DNA of 64,000 nt from Flavobacterium pectinovorum (GTDB lineage Bacteria > Bacteroidota > Bacteroidia > Flavobacteriales > Flavobacteriaceae), in the NCBI RefSeq assembly GCF_022802975.1, contig NZ_JAFEVZ010000003.1:186001-250000 (forward strand). Direction: 5' to 3'. The notes beneath the pieces are model-generated. The model did not search any database and was not told where the DNA came from. It saw nothing but the letters and a program-made list of their open reading frames with translations. A program made the translations under genes and the position numbers. Below are positions 34,644 to 42,711 of the stretch, in pieces (the first letter of the stretch is position 1; each line of letters starts with the position of its first letter).

Positions 34644-35801
34644 TTAGTAACTCATTTCAACAATAGATTTTACTTTGTCCAGAGTTACTAACTGATTCTC
34701 TCCTAAACCTTTCCAACCTCTTTCATCAAAACGATTTACTATAAAATCTGCTGTTTTGTCATAATCGTTTGTGTATTGAGAAAGCTTAGTATCCATTCCC
34801 ATCGTATGGAAAAATTCAACTGTTTTGTTGATCGCTTCTTTAGCTACTTCTTCATCAGAACCGGTTAAATTAAAGATTCTTCTTCCGTATTGCGCCAATT
34901 TTCCTTTTTTAGTATCAAACATAACCTTGTATAAACTTGGTCCAATAATCGCCAAAGTTCTGGCATGATCGATTCCGTATAAAGCAGTTAGTTCGTGACC
35001 AATCATGTGTGTTGCCCAGTCAGAAGGTACCCCTTTTTGGATTAATCCGTTTAATGCCATCGTACAGCTCCACATAAAATTAGAAGCCAAAGTATAATCC
35101 GTTGGATTTTGAACCACGCCCGGACCAACTTCAATTAAGGTCTGCAAAATTCCTTCGGCAATTCTGTCTTGTAAAAAAGCATCAGTAGGATATGTTAAAT
35201 ATTGTTCCATTACGTGCGTGTAAGCATCTACAACACCATTTTCCAGTTGTCTTTTTGGTAAAGAAGCAATTACTGTAGGATCACAGATTGAAAATTGAGG
35301 AAACAAAGCACTTCCTCCGGAAGATAATTTTTCCTGAGTTGCTTCAATCGTCACCACATATCCTGAATTCATTTCACTTCCCGTTGCCGGAAGTGTCAGA
35401 ACCGTTCCAAAAGGCATTGCATTTTCTTTAATTAAAATTCTCTTTTGAAGAATATCAATCGGGTCACCTTCAAAATTAACTGCAGCCGAAATAAATTTCA
35501 CCCCATCAATAACAGATCCCCCACCAACTGCCAGAATAAAATCAATTTTCTCGTGTTTTATGACTTCTACCGCTTTCATTAAAGTTTCGAAATGTGGATT
35601 GGGCTCAATTCCGCCAAATTCAACTATATCAAAACCTTTTAAGTTATTGATAACCTGTTCGTGAATTCCGTTTTTAAAAATGCTTCCGCCGCCGTATGCC
35701 AAAAGGATTTTAGCATTTTTTGGAATTAAAGTCGAAAGTTTTTCTATTTGTCCTTTTCCGAAGATTAAATTCGTCGGATTATATAATTCAAAGTTGAGCA
35801 T
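34644..35801 (-). CDS. Iron-containing alcohol dehydrogenase (YqhD/BDH-like)
   Basis: 385 residues of family III metal-dependent alcohol dehydrogenases. Cofactor motif GGGSVIDGVKFISAA is near residue 93, and the metal-binding region includes DAYTHVMEQYL and HMIGHELTALYGIDHARTLAI. Begins MLNFELYNPTNLIFGKGQIE as in NADPH-dependent butanol dehydrogenase/YqhD aldehyde reductases, which detoxify or reduce short aldehydes. Substrate not determined. Monocistronic. Confidence 0.92.
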   Translation of the reverse strand: MLNFELYNPTNLIFGKGQIEKLSTLIPKNAKILLAYGGGSIFKNGIHEQVINNLKGFDIVEFGGIEPNPHFETLMKAVEVIKHEKIDFILAVGGGSVIDGVKFISAAVNFEGDPIDILQKRILIKENAMPFGTVLTLPATGSEMNSGYVVTIEATQEKLSSGGSALFPQFSICDPTVIASLPKRQLENGVVDAYTHVMEQYLTYPTDAFLQDRIAEGILQTLIEVGPGVVQNPTDYTLASNFMWSCTMALNGLIQKGVPSDWATHMIGHELTALYGIDHARTLAIIGPSLYKVMFDTKKGKLAQYGRRIFNLTGSDEEVAKEAINKTVEFFHTMGMDTKLSQYTNDYDKTADFIVNRFDERGWKGLGENQLVTLDKVKSIVEMSY

Positions 35802-35820
35802 GATTTTTTTAAGTTTCAGA

Positions 35821-36044
35821 GATGCTAAGGTTCTGAGGTTCTAAGTTTTTTCTTAGGACGTGATTTCGGAATCTTGGCATCTTAATTAATTTTTATTTAT
35901 AAAGAAAAAAAGACTGAGTTTTTAAGTTCTCAAGAGAAAACCTCAGAACCTTAACAACTTAGCACCTTTTGTTTAAAATTATGTTGTTAAGAACTAAATT
36001 GCCAAAACCTTAGAACCTCAGCAACTTAGTACCTTAGCAACTTT
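35821..36044. repeat. CTAAGGTTCTGAGG-word repeat region (S7)
   Basis: The left word CTAAGGTTCTGAGGTT (35825-35840) pairs with AACCTCAGAACCTTAA (35939-35954) at 15 of 16 positions. A further set CTTAGAACCTCAGCAACTTA...CCTTAGCAA (36009-36040) also pairs with the left arm, giving nested alternative hairpins. It fills the gap between the alcohol dehydrogenase and DJ-1 genes. Confidence 0.7.
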
Positions 36045-36805
36045 TATTTCAATTCCTGTAACAATTTCCCCGCCACCAATTTCGATGAAGCCGGATTTTG
36101 TCCTGTAATCAAAAGTCCGTCTGCAACTGCATAAGGCTGCCAGTTTGGACCTTTAGAAAAAATTCCTCCGTTTGCAGATAAGGCGTCTTCTAATAAAAAC
36201 GGCACCACTTTCGTTAAACCAACCGCTTCTTCTTCGGCATTGGTAAATCCTGTTATTTTTTTACCTTTTACCAAATACTCTCCTTTTACTTTTACGTTTT
36301 TCAAAACGGCAGGAGCATGACAAACAAAAGCTACCGGCTTTTTGTTATTATAAAAAGCCTCAATTAAAGCTACTGAACTTTTATCTTCTACCAAATCCCA
36401 AAGCGGGCCGTGACCTCCCGGATAAAATACGGCATCGTAATCTTTTTGGTTAATGGTGGATAGTTTCAAAGTGTTTTTTAATTTTTCCTGTAAAACTTTA
36501 TCAGCATCGAAACGTTTTGTGTCTTCGGTTGCTGAAGCCGGATCAGCACTTTTTGGATCAATTGGCGGCTGACCTCCAAGCGGCGAAGCAATCGTGATTT
36601 CGACACCCTGATCTAATAATTCATAATAAGGTGCGGCAAATTCTTCTGACCAGAATCCGGTTTTTTCACCTGTGTTGCCCAGCTTATCATTACTGGTCAC
36701 AACAAATAATACTTTTTTCATCCCTTTTTTATTTGATTTTTGAGCCACAGCTGAAATGCTTGTAGCGGTAAATGCAACTATTGCGAGTAATGCTATTTTT
36801 TTCAT
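36044..36805 (-). CDS. DJ-1/PfpI-family protein, exported
   Basis: 253 residues: signal peptide MKKIALLAIVAFTATSISAVAQ, then the DJ-1/PfpI fold beginning KKVLFVVTSNDKLG. The nucleophile elbow is FVCHAPAVLKN (catalytic Cys), preceded by YDAVFYPGGHGPLWDL with the conserved Glu/Asp-adjacent glycines. The insertion pattern resembles Hsp31/HchA-type glyoxalase III or chaperone members more than PfpI proteases. A periplasmic location is unusual for this family but the signal peptide is clear. Divergent from the LysR regulator gene, which probably controls it. Confidence 0.88.
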   Translation of the reverse strand: MKKIALLAIVAFTATSISAVAQKSNKKGMKKVLFVVTSNDKLGNTGEKTGFWSEEFAAPYYELLDQGVEITIASPLGGQPPIDPKSADPASATEDTKRFDADKVLQEKLKNTLKLSTINQKDYDAVFYPGGHGPLWDLVEDKSSVALIEAFYNNKKPVAFVCHAPAVLKNVKVKGEYLVKGKKITGFTNAEEEAVGLTKVVPFLLEDALSANGGIFSKGPNWQPYAVADGLLITGQNPASSKLVAGKLLQELK

Positions 36806-36821
36806 AATTTTAAATTTTTAA

Positions 36822-36871
36822 CAAATTTACGACTTAAGTGATATCAGTAAAAATAAAATAAACTATGTTTG
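36822..36871. promoter_or_regulatory. Divergent promoters of the DJ-1 and LysR genes
   Basis: On the minus strand, TAAATTTG (36822-36829) lies 17 nt before the DJ-1 ATG. On the plus strand, TATGTTTG (36864-36871) lies 20 nt before the LysR ATG. Both are exact TAnnTTTG matches with short leaders. The interval between them is where a LysR protein would be expected to bind. Confidence 0.5.
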
Positions 36872-36890
36872 TTATAAATAATTTTATATC

Positions 36891-37790
36891 ATGGTCAATC
36901 TAGAATGGTACAGAACGTTTAAGGCGGTTTATAAAAATGGCAATTTTTCAGTAGCTGCAAAGGAATTATTTATGAGTCAGCCTGCGGTAAGTCAGCAGAT
37001 TTCTATGCTCGAAGCTCATGTTGGAAATAAATTATTTATTCGAAAGTCAAAAGGCGTAGAACCAACAGAATACGCTAAGTTACTGAATAACTTAATAATA
37101 GACGCACTTGACCGTCTTGAAAATGTAGAAAATACTTTTAGGGCGAAAGCTGAAGATGCAACCAGATTAATTTCTGTGGGTATTTCAAAACATCTTTTTA
37201 GCAGTATTGGAAACGGCTTAATTTCAAAGTTTGATTTAATCGATTTTACATTTACTGATGATGACACTCTTTTTTCATTAGTAGATTCTAAAAAACTGGA
37301 TTTTGCCATTGTTTCAAAAAAATTCGACACATTTGATACTATTCAGGAAGTCGTTGCAAAGATTAAATTGGTAATGGTTGGACCAATGAGCTTAGATACT
37401 ACAGAATTTCGTCAGAAGCTTAAATCAGATCATTTTATTGAAGCCGAACAATGGCTCAACGAACAAAAATGGTATTCGCATGATGCCAGAATTCCACATA
37501 TAAAATTATTTTGGCTTCACGCATTCCACAAAAAAAGGCCTTCAATGGTTCCTAATTATATCATCCCATCAGAATATGAAATGCTGGAGATGCTTTCTAA
37601 AAATTCCGGCATTGCCGTAACCTGGAATTGTAATGCGAGGAAATTTATTCAACAAAACAAATTACAATTGGTCTGGAATAGTTTTCACGTTCCTGAAGAA
37701 TATGTTTATTTATTGGCCGCAAAAAACAATAATTTGAAGAGCTTTTTTGATATTATTGCCAATGAAGTAAGAATAGCCATGTCATCTTAA
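36891..37790 (+). CDS. LysR-family transcriptional regulator
   Basis: 299 residues. The N-terminal winged helix-turn-helix reads LEWYRTFKAVYKNGNFSVAA...LFMSQPAVSQQISMLEAHVG (residues 3-47), the classic LysR start. The C-terminal effector domain is less conserved. Ligand unknown. By the usual LysR logic it would control the divergent DJ-1/PfpI gene; the two start codons are only 85 nt apart. Confidence 0.92.
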   Translation: MVNLEWYRTFKAVYKNGNFSVAAKELFMSQPAVSQQISMLEAHVGNKLFIRKSKGVEPTEYAKLLNNLIIDALDRLENVENTFRAKAEDATRLISVGISKHLFSSIGNGLISKFDLIDFTFTDDDTLFSLVDSKKLDFAIVSKKFDTFDTIQEVVAKIKLVMVGPMSLDTTEFRQKLKSDHFIEAEQWLNEQKWYSHDARIPHIKLFWLHAFHKKRPSMVPNYIIPSEYEMLEMLSKNSGIAVTWNCNARKFIQQNKLQLVWNSFHVPEEYVYLLAAKNNNLKSFFDIIANEVRIAMSS

Positions 37791-37865
37791 AAACACTATA
37801 CTACTTAAAAACATCAAAAGAAAGAAATAATGTAAAAGGTTGTTTAAACTTTATTTATGGTATGC

Positions 37866-38447
37866 TTATTTCTTATAAAAATTATTGTGATCGATATATT
37901 CCCAAACCTTAGGAGGTAATAAAGGCTGAATATTTTTACCTGTCTTAATGTTTTTTCGAATAAAAGTAGACGAGATTTCTACAACCGGCGCATCAATAAT
38001 ATGAACTTTTGGATGTGATTTTAATGCGGTATTTTCCGGTTCATCTGAAATTCTGGGATAAACAAAAATATCATGATTGTTTAAAATCACTTCGTAGTTT
38101 TTCCATTTGTGAAGTGTTTTTAAATTATCCTCACCCATAATCAATGAAAATTCATGGTTTGGATATTTATCATGCAAATGCGCCAGCGTGTTCACGGTGT
38201 AATTCGGCTGAAGCAATTTAAACTCAATATCCGAAGGTTTTATTTTCGGGAAATCCTCCGTTGCCAGATATACCATCTGCAAACGATGATGGTCATCGAG
38301 CAAAGTAGCTTTCTTTTTTAAAGGATTATGTGGCGTAACGACCATCCAAACCTGATCTAAACCGGCAAATTCAGCCATGTGATTGGCGATAATCAAATGA
38401 CCAATGTGAATGGGATTGTATGTTCCAAAATAGAGGCCTATTTTCAT
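37866..38447 (-). CDS. nadD: Nicotinate-nucleotide adenylyltransferase
   Basis: 193 residues. Adenylates nicotinate mononucleotide in NAD synthesis. The nucleotidyltransferase signature is GLYFGTYNPIHIGHLIIAN (HxGH at residues 16-19), and the C-terminal ISSTFIRKNI motif binds ATP phosphates. It lies downstream of gmk and yicC on the same strand, a conserved flavobacterial order, but here a four-helix-bundle element (38452-38888) separates it from gmk. Confidence 0.95.
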   Translation of the reverse strand: MKIGLYFGTYNPIHIGHLIIANHMAEFAGLDQVWMVVTPHNPLKKKATLLDDHHRLQMVYLATEDFPKIKPSDIEFKLLQPNYTVNTLAHLHDKYPNHEFSLIMGEDNLKTLHKWKNYEVILNNHDIFVYPRISDEPENTALKSHPKVHIIDAPVVEISSTFIRKNIKTGKNIQPLLPPKVWEYIDHNNFYKK

Positions 38448-38451
38448 GTAC

Positions 38452-38888
38452 TTAGTAACTAGTGATTAGTAAAAAGTAATTAGTTTTTTAACGTCTTTGA
38501 AAAAGCATTAATCATTTTAGATTCTTCTTCAATTTGACTTAAAATTTCTTTATATAAAGTTTGATTGGTTATAAAACCAAGCTCATTAGAGATTATCAAT
38601 TGTGTTTCAATTTCGAACAGTGAACCTCTGGAAATATCTAAAAAATGACTAAAGGATTTATCCGTATTTCTACCATAACCTTCTGCAATATTTGAAGGAA
38701 TAGAAACCGCAGCTCTTTTTAACTGACTTGTTAAAGCATATAATTCTTCCTGAGGAAATGACTTAACTAACTGATAAACCAAACACACAATTTTAATTCC
38801 TTTTTGCCAAATCAATAAATCTTTATATGATTTTATTTCACCCATTTTTCAAACTAATTACTAGTTACTTTTTACTAATCACTAATTT
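38452..38888 (-). mobile_element. Inverted-repeat element B carrying a four-helix-bundle gene
   Basis: A perfect 20-bp inverted repeat, TAGTGATTAGTAAAAAGTAA (38460-38479) against 38865-38884, encloses one gene. Each arm also carries the palindromic word AGTAACTAGT/ACTAGTTACT. The left arm contains the stop codon of the four-helix gene and the right arm runs into the stop codon of gmk. Inserted between gmk and nadD and pointing the same way. Mobility is inferred. Confidence 0.6.
38480..38845 (-). CDS. Four-helix-bundle protein (S23/23S rRNA intervening-sequence family)
   Basis: 121 residues with the complete family pattern: KSYKDLLIWQKGIKIV at the start, then FPQEELYALTSQLKRAAVSI, PSNIAEGYGRNTDKSFSHFL and SRGSLFEIETQLIISNELGF. 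The family (TIGR02436/PF05635) includes proteins encoded in intervening sequences of 23S rRNA and Avd of diversity-generating retroelements, which bind nucleic acid as a pentamer. No rRNA gene or reverse transcriptase is nearby. The gene is enclosed by inverted repeats (element B). Function unknown. Confidence 0.92.
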   Translation of the reverse strand: MGEIKSYKDLLIWQKGIKIVCLVYQLVKSFPQEELYALTSQLKRAAVSIPSNIAEGYGRNTDKSFSHFLDISRGSLFEIETQLIISNELGFITNQTLYKEILSQIEEESKMINAFSKTLKN

Positions 38889-39459
38889 ATTTAGAAACAA
38901 AATCCTTCACCAACTGATGTGCTTCTTCCAAAGCTACAGCCAAATCATAGTTTTTAATAATCACATCAAACTGAGGGGCAGTTGCCAATTCTACAGAAGC
39001 TTTTGCAATTCGCATATTAATTTTATCCTCGCTTTCTGTAGAGCGTTCTTTAAGTCTTCGTTTTAATTCGTCAACACTTGGCGGTTTTACAAAAACAGCT
39101 AAAGTCTGTTCCGGAAATTTATGTTTGATACGCAATCCGCCGGCAACGTCAATGTCAAAAATCACATTTTTACCTAAAGCCCAGATTCTTTCAATTTCTG
39201 ATTTTAAAGTACCGTAAAAGTTGTCCCGATACACTTCTTCCCATTCCAGGAAATCTTCGGCTTTGATGTGTTTTTTGAATTCTTCCAGCGAAATAAAATA
39301 ATAATCTTTTCCGTTGATTTCTTCTCCGCGTGGGTCGCGTGAAGCCGCTGAGATTGAAAATTCTAAATTTAAATCTTCCTGTTTAAGTAAATGCCTTACT
39401 ATAGTTGTTTTTCCCGATCCTGAAGGTGCCGAAAAAACAATTAATTTTCCTTTATTCAT
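38887..39459 (-). CDS. gmk: Guanylate kinase
   Basis: 190 residues. Phosphorylates GMP to GDP. P-loop FSAPSGSGKTTIVRHLL (residues 8-24), the GMP-binding SAASRDPRGEEINGKDYYF and DIDVAGGLRIKHKFP are visible. Its stop codon lies at the edge of the right arm of element B. Upstream on the same strand is yicC. Confidence 0.96.
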   Translation of the reverse strand: MNKGKLIVFSAPSGSGKTTIVRHLLKQEDLNLEFSISAASRDPRGEEINGKDYYFISLEEFKKHIKAEDFLEWEEVYRDNFYGTLKSEIERIWALGKNVIFDIDVAGGLRIKHKFPEQTLAVFVKPPSVDELKRRLKERSTESEDKINMRIAKASVELATAPQFDVIIKNYDLAVALEEAHQLVKDFVSK

Positions 39460-39466
39460 TATTGTA

Positions 39467-39550
39467 TGCTTTAGGCTCTAAGCGATATGCTTTAAGCTTT
39501 TATTCATTTCATTTTTTTAGCCTATAGCTTACAGCTTAAAGCCTACTGCC
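39467..39550. repeat. GCTTTAAGC-word imperfect inverted repeat (S8)
   Basis: Words TTTAGGCTCTAAGC and ATGCTTTAAGC on the left face TAGCCTATAGCTTACAGC and TTAAAGCCTACTGCC on the right, giving an imperfect stem of about 30 nt. It fills the gap between yicC and gmk. Confidence 0.55.
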
Positions 39551-39553
39551 TTT

Positions 39554-40414
39554 TTACAACACATTCAAAACCTGTTCTTTAATCTTTTCCAGTTCGTCTT
39601 TCATCATTACCACCAGTTTCTGCATTTGAGCATGATTCGATTTTGAACCCATTGTATTGATTTCACGGCCCATTTCCTGAGTAATAAAACCAAGCTTTCT
39701 ACCATTAGCTTCAGTGCCTTTTATCGTTTCAAGAAAATAATCCAAATGATTGGTCAGGCGAACTTTTTCTTCAGTGATGTCTAATTTCTCCAGATAATAA
39801 ATCAATTCCTGCTCAAAACGGTTTTCATCAACATTTACCTGCAATTCAGAAATTGCGGTCTGCAAACGGTCTTTTATAGCCTGAATACGTTCAGGATCCA
39901 ATGCCAAAGCATCGTTCATATACTGACGGATATTACCAATACGAAGGTTGAATTCTCTTTCTAGCGATTCTCCTTCGTCTTTTCTGAAATTCAAAATATT
40001 TTGTAAAGCCTCATCAATGATAACCTGAATCTGTTCCCAGTCATTTTCGTCAATTTCCTCACGTTCTGTTTTTAGAACATCCGGCATACGAACCGCCATT
40101 TTCATCAGTTCGGTTTCATCAGCAGCGGGATAAACTTCCTTTAACTGGGCAATATAATTTTTTACAACCGGAACATTTACTTTTGTAGAAGTCTGCTCAG
40201 AAGTGCTTTCGATGTAAATGGCAAAATCAACTTTCCCTCTTTCCAGTCTGGTCGAAATCAAAGTACGCAAACCCAATTCCATTTCGCGGTAAAGCGATGG
40301 CATCCTGACGTTCAGATCCAAACCTTTACTATTTAAAGATTTTACTTCTACAGTAATTTTTTTCGTTGGCAATTGCAAAGAACTTTTACCAAAACCCGTC
40401 ATCGATTGTATCAT
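39554..40414 (-). CDS. YicC/YloC-family endoribonuclease
   Basis: 286 residues beginning MIQSMTGFGKSS and ending in the conserved REINTMGSKSNHAQMQKLVV...ELEKIKEQVLNVL. YicC proteins are endoribonucleases affecting sRNA and mRNA turnover. The genomic link with gmk is widely conserved, and the order yicC, gmk, (element B), nadD holds here. The 298-nt gap upstream contains a cloverleaf repeat (40558-40702) and, at 40497-40524, a GGGCGTTGCCTAAAGGCCGG segment with a small GCC/GGC hairpin. Confidence 0.93.
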   Translation of the reverse strand: MIQSMTGFGKSSLQLPTKKITVEVKSLNSKGLDLNVRMPSLYREMELGLRTLISTRLERGKVDFAIYIESTSEQTSTKVNVPVVKNYIAQLKEVYPAADETELMKMAVRMPDVLKTEREEIDENDWEQIQVIIDEALQNILNFRKDEGESLEREFNLRIGNIRQYMNDALALDPERIQAIKDRLQTAISELQVNVDENRFEQELIYYLEKLDITEEKVRLTNHLDYFLETIKGTEANGRKLGFITQEMGREINTMGSKSNHAQMQKLVVMMKDELEKIKEQVLNVL

Positions 40415-40557
40415 ATAATTGAGTATAAAGGCGCAAAGATACTAAAAAACTTTCAGTGAAGCTTTCCAGTTTCATGGCATCTAAGTTTTAAATTCTTTGG
40501 GCGTTGCCTAAAGGCCGGGCTATTCATACCTATATTATCAAGTTAAGGAATTGCATT

Positions 40558-40702
40558 CGTCACTTCGAGTGATTTTTAATAATAATGCGATAGCTTTATT
40601 ATTAAAAATTGTATCGAGAAGCTTTTTGGCACTAAGGTTCTCGATACATTTTGTTTTAAAAAAAACTATCGTATTTTTTAAAACAAAACACTCGAACTGA
40701 CG
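40558..40702. repeat. Four-way-junction (cloverleaf) repeat, copy 1
   Basis: 145 nt. Outer stem CGTCACTTCGAGTG (40558-40571) with CACTCGAACTGACG (40689-40702), 13 of 14 pairs. Arm A: ATTTTTAATAATAA (40572-40585) with 40596-40609, 14 bp perfect. Arm B: TGTATCGAGAA (40610-40620) with TTCTCGATACA (40638-40648). Arm C: TTTTGTTTTAAAAAA (40649-40663) with 40674-40688, 15 bp perfect. The helices abut with no unpaired nucleotide between them. Copy 2 is at 61767-61911. Confidence 0.9.
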
Positions 40703-40712
40703 AGATAATATG

Positions 40713-41069
40713 TTACTTTTCTTCTAAAGCTTTCATGACCTGCAGAATATTCTGTTGGCTGTTACCAATGTAAATTTTACCGTCAATAATAAAAACCGGA
40801 CGGCTTATAAAAGTATAATGTTCCAGGATATATTTTTTGAAATCTGCCTCAGTCAAGGCTTTGTTTTTTAAATCCATTGATTTATACAATTGTGCTTTTT
40901 TGCTGAATAACGCTTCATAACTTCCCGAAAGTTTATACATTTCGTCCAGTTCGACTTCAGTAATTGGGTCTTGTTTGATGTCGTGAAAAACCAGATTATG
41001 ATTTGCAGGAAGACTTTTAATTATTTTTCGACACGTATCACAAGAAGCTAAGTAATATATTTTGTTCAT
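40713..41069 (-). CDS. ArsC-family thioredoxin-like reductase
   Basis: 118 residues of the ArsC/Spx/YffB family. It begins MNKIYYLASCDTCRKIIKSL with a CxxC at the active-site loop, and has ALTEADFKKYILEHYTFISRPVFIIDGKIYIG near the end, where the cis-Pro and binding arginine sit. Classical glutaredoxin-linked arsenate reductases share the fold, but no ars genes are nearby, so an arsenate function is not supported. Substrate unknown. Confidence 0.85.
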   Translation of the reverse strand: MNKIYYLASCDTCRKIIKSLPANHNLVFHDIKQDPITEVELDEMYKLSGSYEALFSKKAQLYKSMDLKNKALTEADFKKYILEHYTFISRPVFIIDGKIYIGNSQQNILQVMKALEEK

Positions 41070-41148
41070 AATTTTAGTTTATTTTGAATACAAAGTAAAT
41101 TCATAGAGACTTAAAATTATCTAATTTTATTAAAAAAATAAATTAATT

Positions 41149-41604
41149 ATGAATTCAGTTTTCGAAGTACAAAAAACAAGCAGAGAAATTCTTCTGAAAG
41201 TTTTAGACCACCACTCCTTAGAGCAGTTAAATAAAATCCCCGAAGGGTTTAAAAATAACCTGATTTGGAATATTGCCCATTGTATCGCTGCTCAACAGGC
41301 TTTGGTATATAAATTATCAGGTCTTCCTTCTATCGTTTCTGACGAATTTATTGCTAAATACAGAAAAGGCACCAAACCTGAAGGCGATGTTTCGCAGCAC
41401 GAAGTCGATGAAATCAGAAAATTGCTTTCAGAAACATTGTATCAGGCAGAAAAAGACTTTGCTGATAAAATTTTTATAAACTATACTGAATATACAACAA
41501 GTATGGGTTTTACACTTCGAAATATAGAAGATGCATTATCTTTCAACAATTACCACGAAGGCAACCACACCGGAATTATAATGAGTCTCCGAAAGTTTGT
41601 TTAG
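41149..41604 (+). CDS. DinB-family protein
   Basis: 151 residues, four-helix DinB/YfiT-like fold. Possible metal-binding histidines are in WNIAHCIAAQQALVYKLSGLP and the C-terminal NNYHEGNHTGIIMSLR. Such proteins are putative metal-dependent thiol transferases (bacillithiol or similar). No catalytic role has been shown for this group. The stop codon lies in the loop of its terminator hairpin. Confidence 0.85.
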   Translation: MNSVFEVQKTSREILLKVLDHHSLEQLNKIPEGFKNNLIWNIAHCIAAQQALVYKLSGLPSIVSDEFIAKYRKGTKPEGDVSQHEVDEIRKLLSETLYQAEKDFADKIFINYTEYTTSMGFTLRNIEDALSFNNYHEGNHTGIIMSLRKFV

Positions 41605-41614
41605 AACTTTCGGA
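41588..41614 (+). terminator. Terminator of dinB overlapping its stop codon
   Basis: TCCGAAAGTT (41588-41597) pairs with AACTTTCGGA (41605-41614), followed by TTTTTTATTTTT. The last codons and stop of the gene are in the hairpin. Confidence 0.8.
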
Positions 41615-41618
41615 TTTT

Positions 41619-42104
41619 TTATTTTTCAACAGTTTCAATTGTAACAGTCATTGCACCAGCGCCTTTATTTTTGGCAATATCCATAAAAGCTCTTTTAGAC
41701 AAATCAATCTCTCTTGTTTTAACAAATGGACCTCTGTCTGTAATTTCAACAATAACAAATTTCCCATTGGCTTCGTTTGTAACTTTTACTTTGGTTCCGA
41801 AAGGTAATTTTTTGTGGGCAGCAGTATATTTATTATTATTAAAACGTCCTCCGCTTGCCGTTTTTTTTCCGTTAAAACGATCGTGGTAATAAGAAGCGTG
41901 AGCCGATTTTTTGTAAAGTTTCAATTTTAAGCCTTCAACACTAAAAACAGAATCGTTTAAAGGCATTATTTTTAATTTATCTGTTTTTAAGGTATCCTGA
42001 GAAACCTTGGCTTCAACAGATTTACTCTGACTCATAACGTAGGTAAAGCAACTAAATAAAGTTACTGAAAGAATAGAGAGTAAAATATTTTTTTTATTCC
42101 TCAT
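41619..42104 (-). CDS. RlpA-like septal ring lytic transglycosylase family protein
   Basis: 161 residues: an N-terminal membrane/signal segment (NILLSILSVTLFSCFTYVMS) and a double-psi beta-barrel domain (about residues 70-155). The segment AHASYYHDRFNGKKTASGGR is followed by FNNNKYTAAHKKLPFGTKVKV and VIVEITDRGPFVKTREIDLS; the Asp of DRGP and the His-containing AAHK segment match the family. RlpA cleaves peptidoglycan lacking stem peptides. There is no SPOR domain, so septal targeting is uncertain. Confidence 0.87.
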   Translation of the reverse strand: MRNKKNILLSILSVTLFSCFTYVMSQSKSVEAKVSQDTLKTDKLKIMPLNDSVFSVEGLKLKLYKKSAHASYYHDRFNGKKTASGGRFNNNKYTAAHKKLPFGTKVKVTNEANGKFVIVEITDRGPFVKTREIDLSKRAFMDIAKNKGAGAMTVTIETVEK

Positions 42105-42161
42105 AATTTATTTTTTTTCAGACTTGGGGAGTTTGTACAAATAATATGCCGAGATAAAAAA

Positions 42162-42178
42162 AGCCCCGTAACAGGGCT
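42162..42178 (-). terminator. Terminator of the small membrane protein gene
   Basis: AGCCC/CGTAACA/GGGCT, followed on the minus strand by a run of seven T, directly after the stop at 42192. Confidence 0.7.
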
Positions 42179-42191
42179 CATTTTGGTTTTT

Positions 42192-42614
42192 TTAGAACCA
42201 TAAGTTCCATGGAATCCTGCTTAAAATAAGCAATAATCCTAATCCGTAAAAAATAGCGAATGTTTTAAATTTTGCTTCGCTATTGATTAGTTTTTTATGT
42301 TTTGACCATCCTATTGTAATTAAAACAATAGCTATTATATTGATTAATGGGTGTTCTAATGAAGTTAATCGAAGTGCAGCATTAGACATTTGACCAAAGG
42401 CGTCTTTTCCTAACGGAGATACAAAATAAAGAATCAATCCGATCAACAATTGTGTATGCGTTCCGATTAAAGCGAATAGGGCAATTTTTCGATCTTTAGC
42501 AGTAAAATCTTTTTTTGAAGTGAATCCAAGAATGGCATTTGCAACTGCAATTACTAAAAGTAATAATGCCAGATAAGCCCAGCCAGAGTGGAATTTTTGA
42601 AGAAAATGGTACAT
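42192..42614 (-). CDS. Small four-helix membrane protein (cytochrome b-like annotation)
   Basis: 140 residues with four membrane segments (WAYLALLLLVIAVANAILGF, IALFALIGTHTQLLIGLILYF, PLINIIAIVLITIGW, TFAIFYGLGLLLILSRIPW). Histidines H9 (FHSGW), that in GTHTQ, that in LEHPL and that in SKHKK lie near membrane edges, as in putative haem-binding proteins. This group is usually labelled cytochrome B in flavobacteria, but haem binding is not proven. Monocistronic. Confidence 0.7.
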   Translation of the reverse strand: MYHFLQKFHSGWAYLALLLLVIAVANAILGFTSKKDFTAKDRKIALFALIGTHTQLLIGLILYFVSPLGKDAFGQMSNAALRLTSLEHPLINIIAIVLITIGWSKHKKLINSEAKFKTFAIFYGLGLLLILSRIPWNLWF

Positions 42615-42662
42615 AGATTAATATTTTGTTTTAAACAAATATAACAAAAAAGGTTATAAAAA

Positions 42663-42690
42663 AACCCTGACTTCAATTGAAATCAGGGTT
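42663..42690 (-). terminator. Terminator of the TonB-dependent receptor gene
   Basis: AACCCTGA (42663-42670) with TCAGGGTT (42683-42690), loop CTTCAATTGAAA, flanked by A and T runs on both sides; can act in either direction. Confidence 0.85.
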
Positions 42691-42711
42691 TTTTTTATGC
42701 GTTCTAAATAA

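Noticed and set aside
40558..40702. Cloverleaf as a tRNA gene
   Set aside because: There is no T-psi-C or anticodon arm pattern, the arms are too long and AT-rich, and it is 145 nt.
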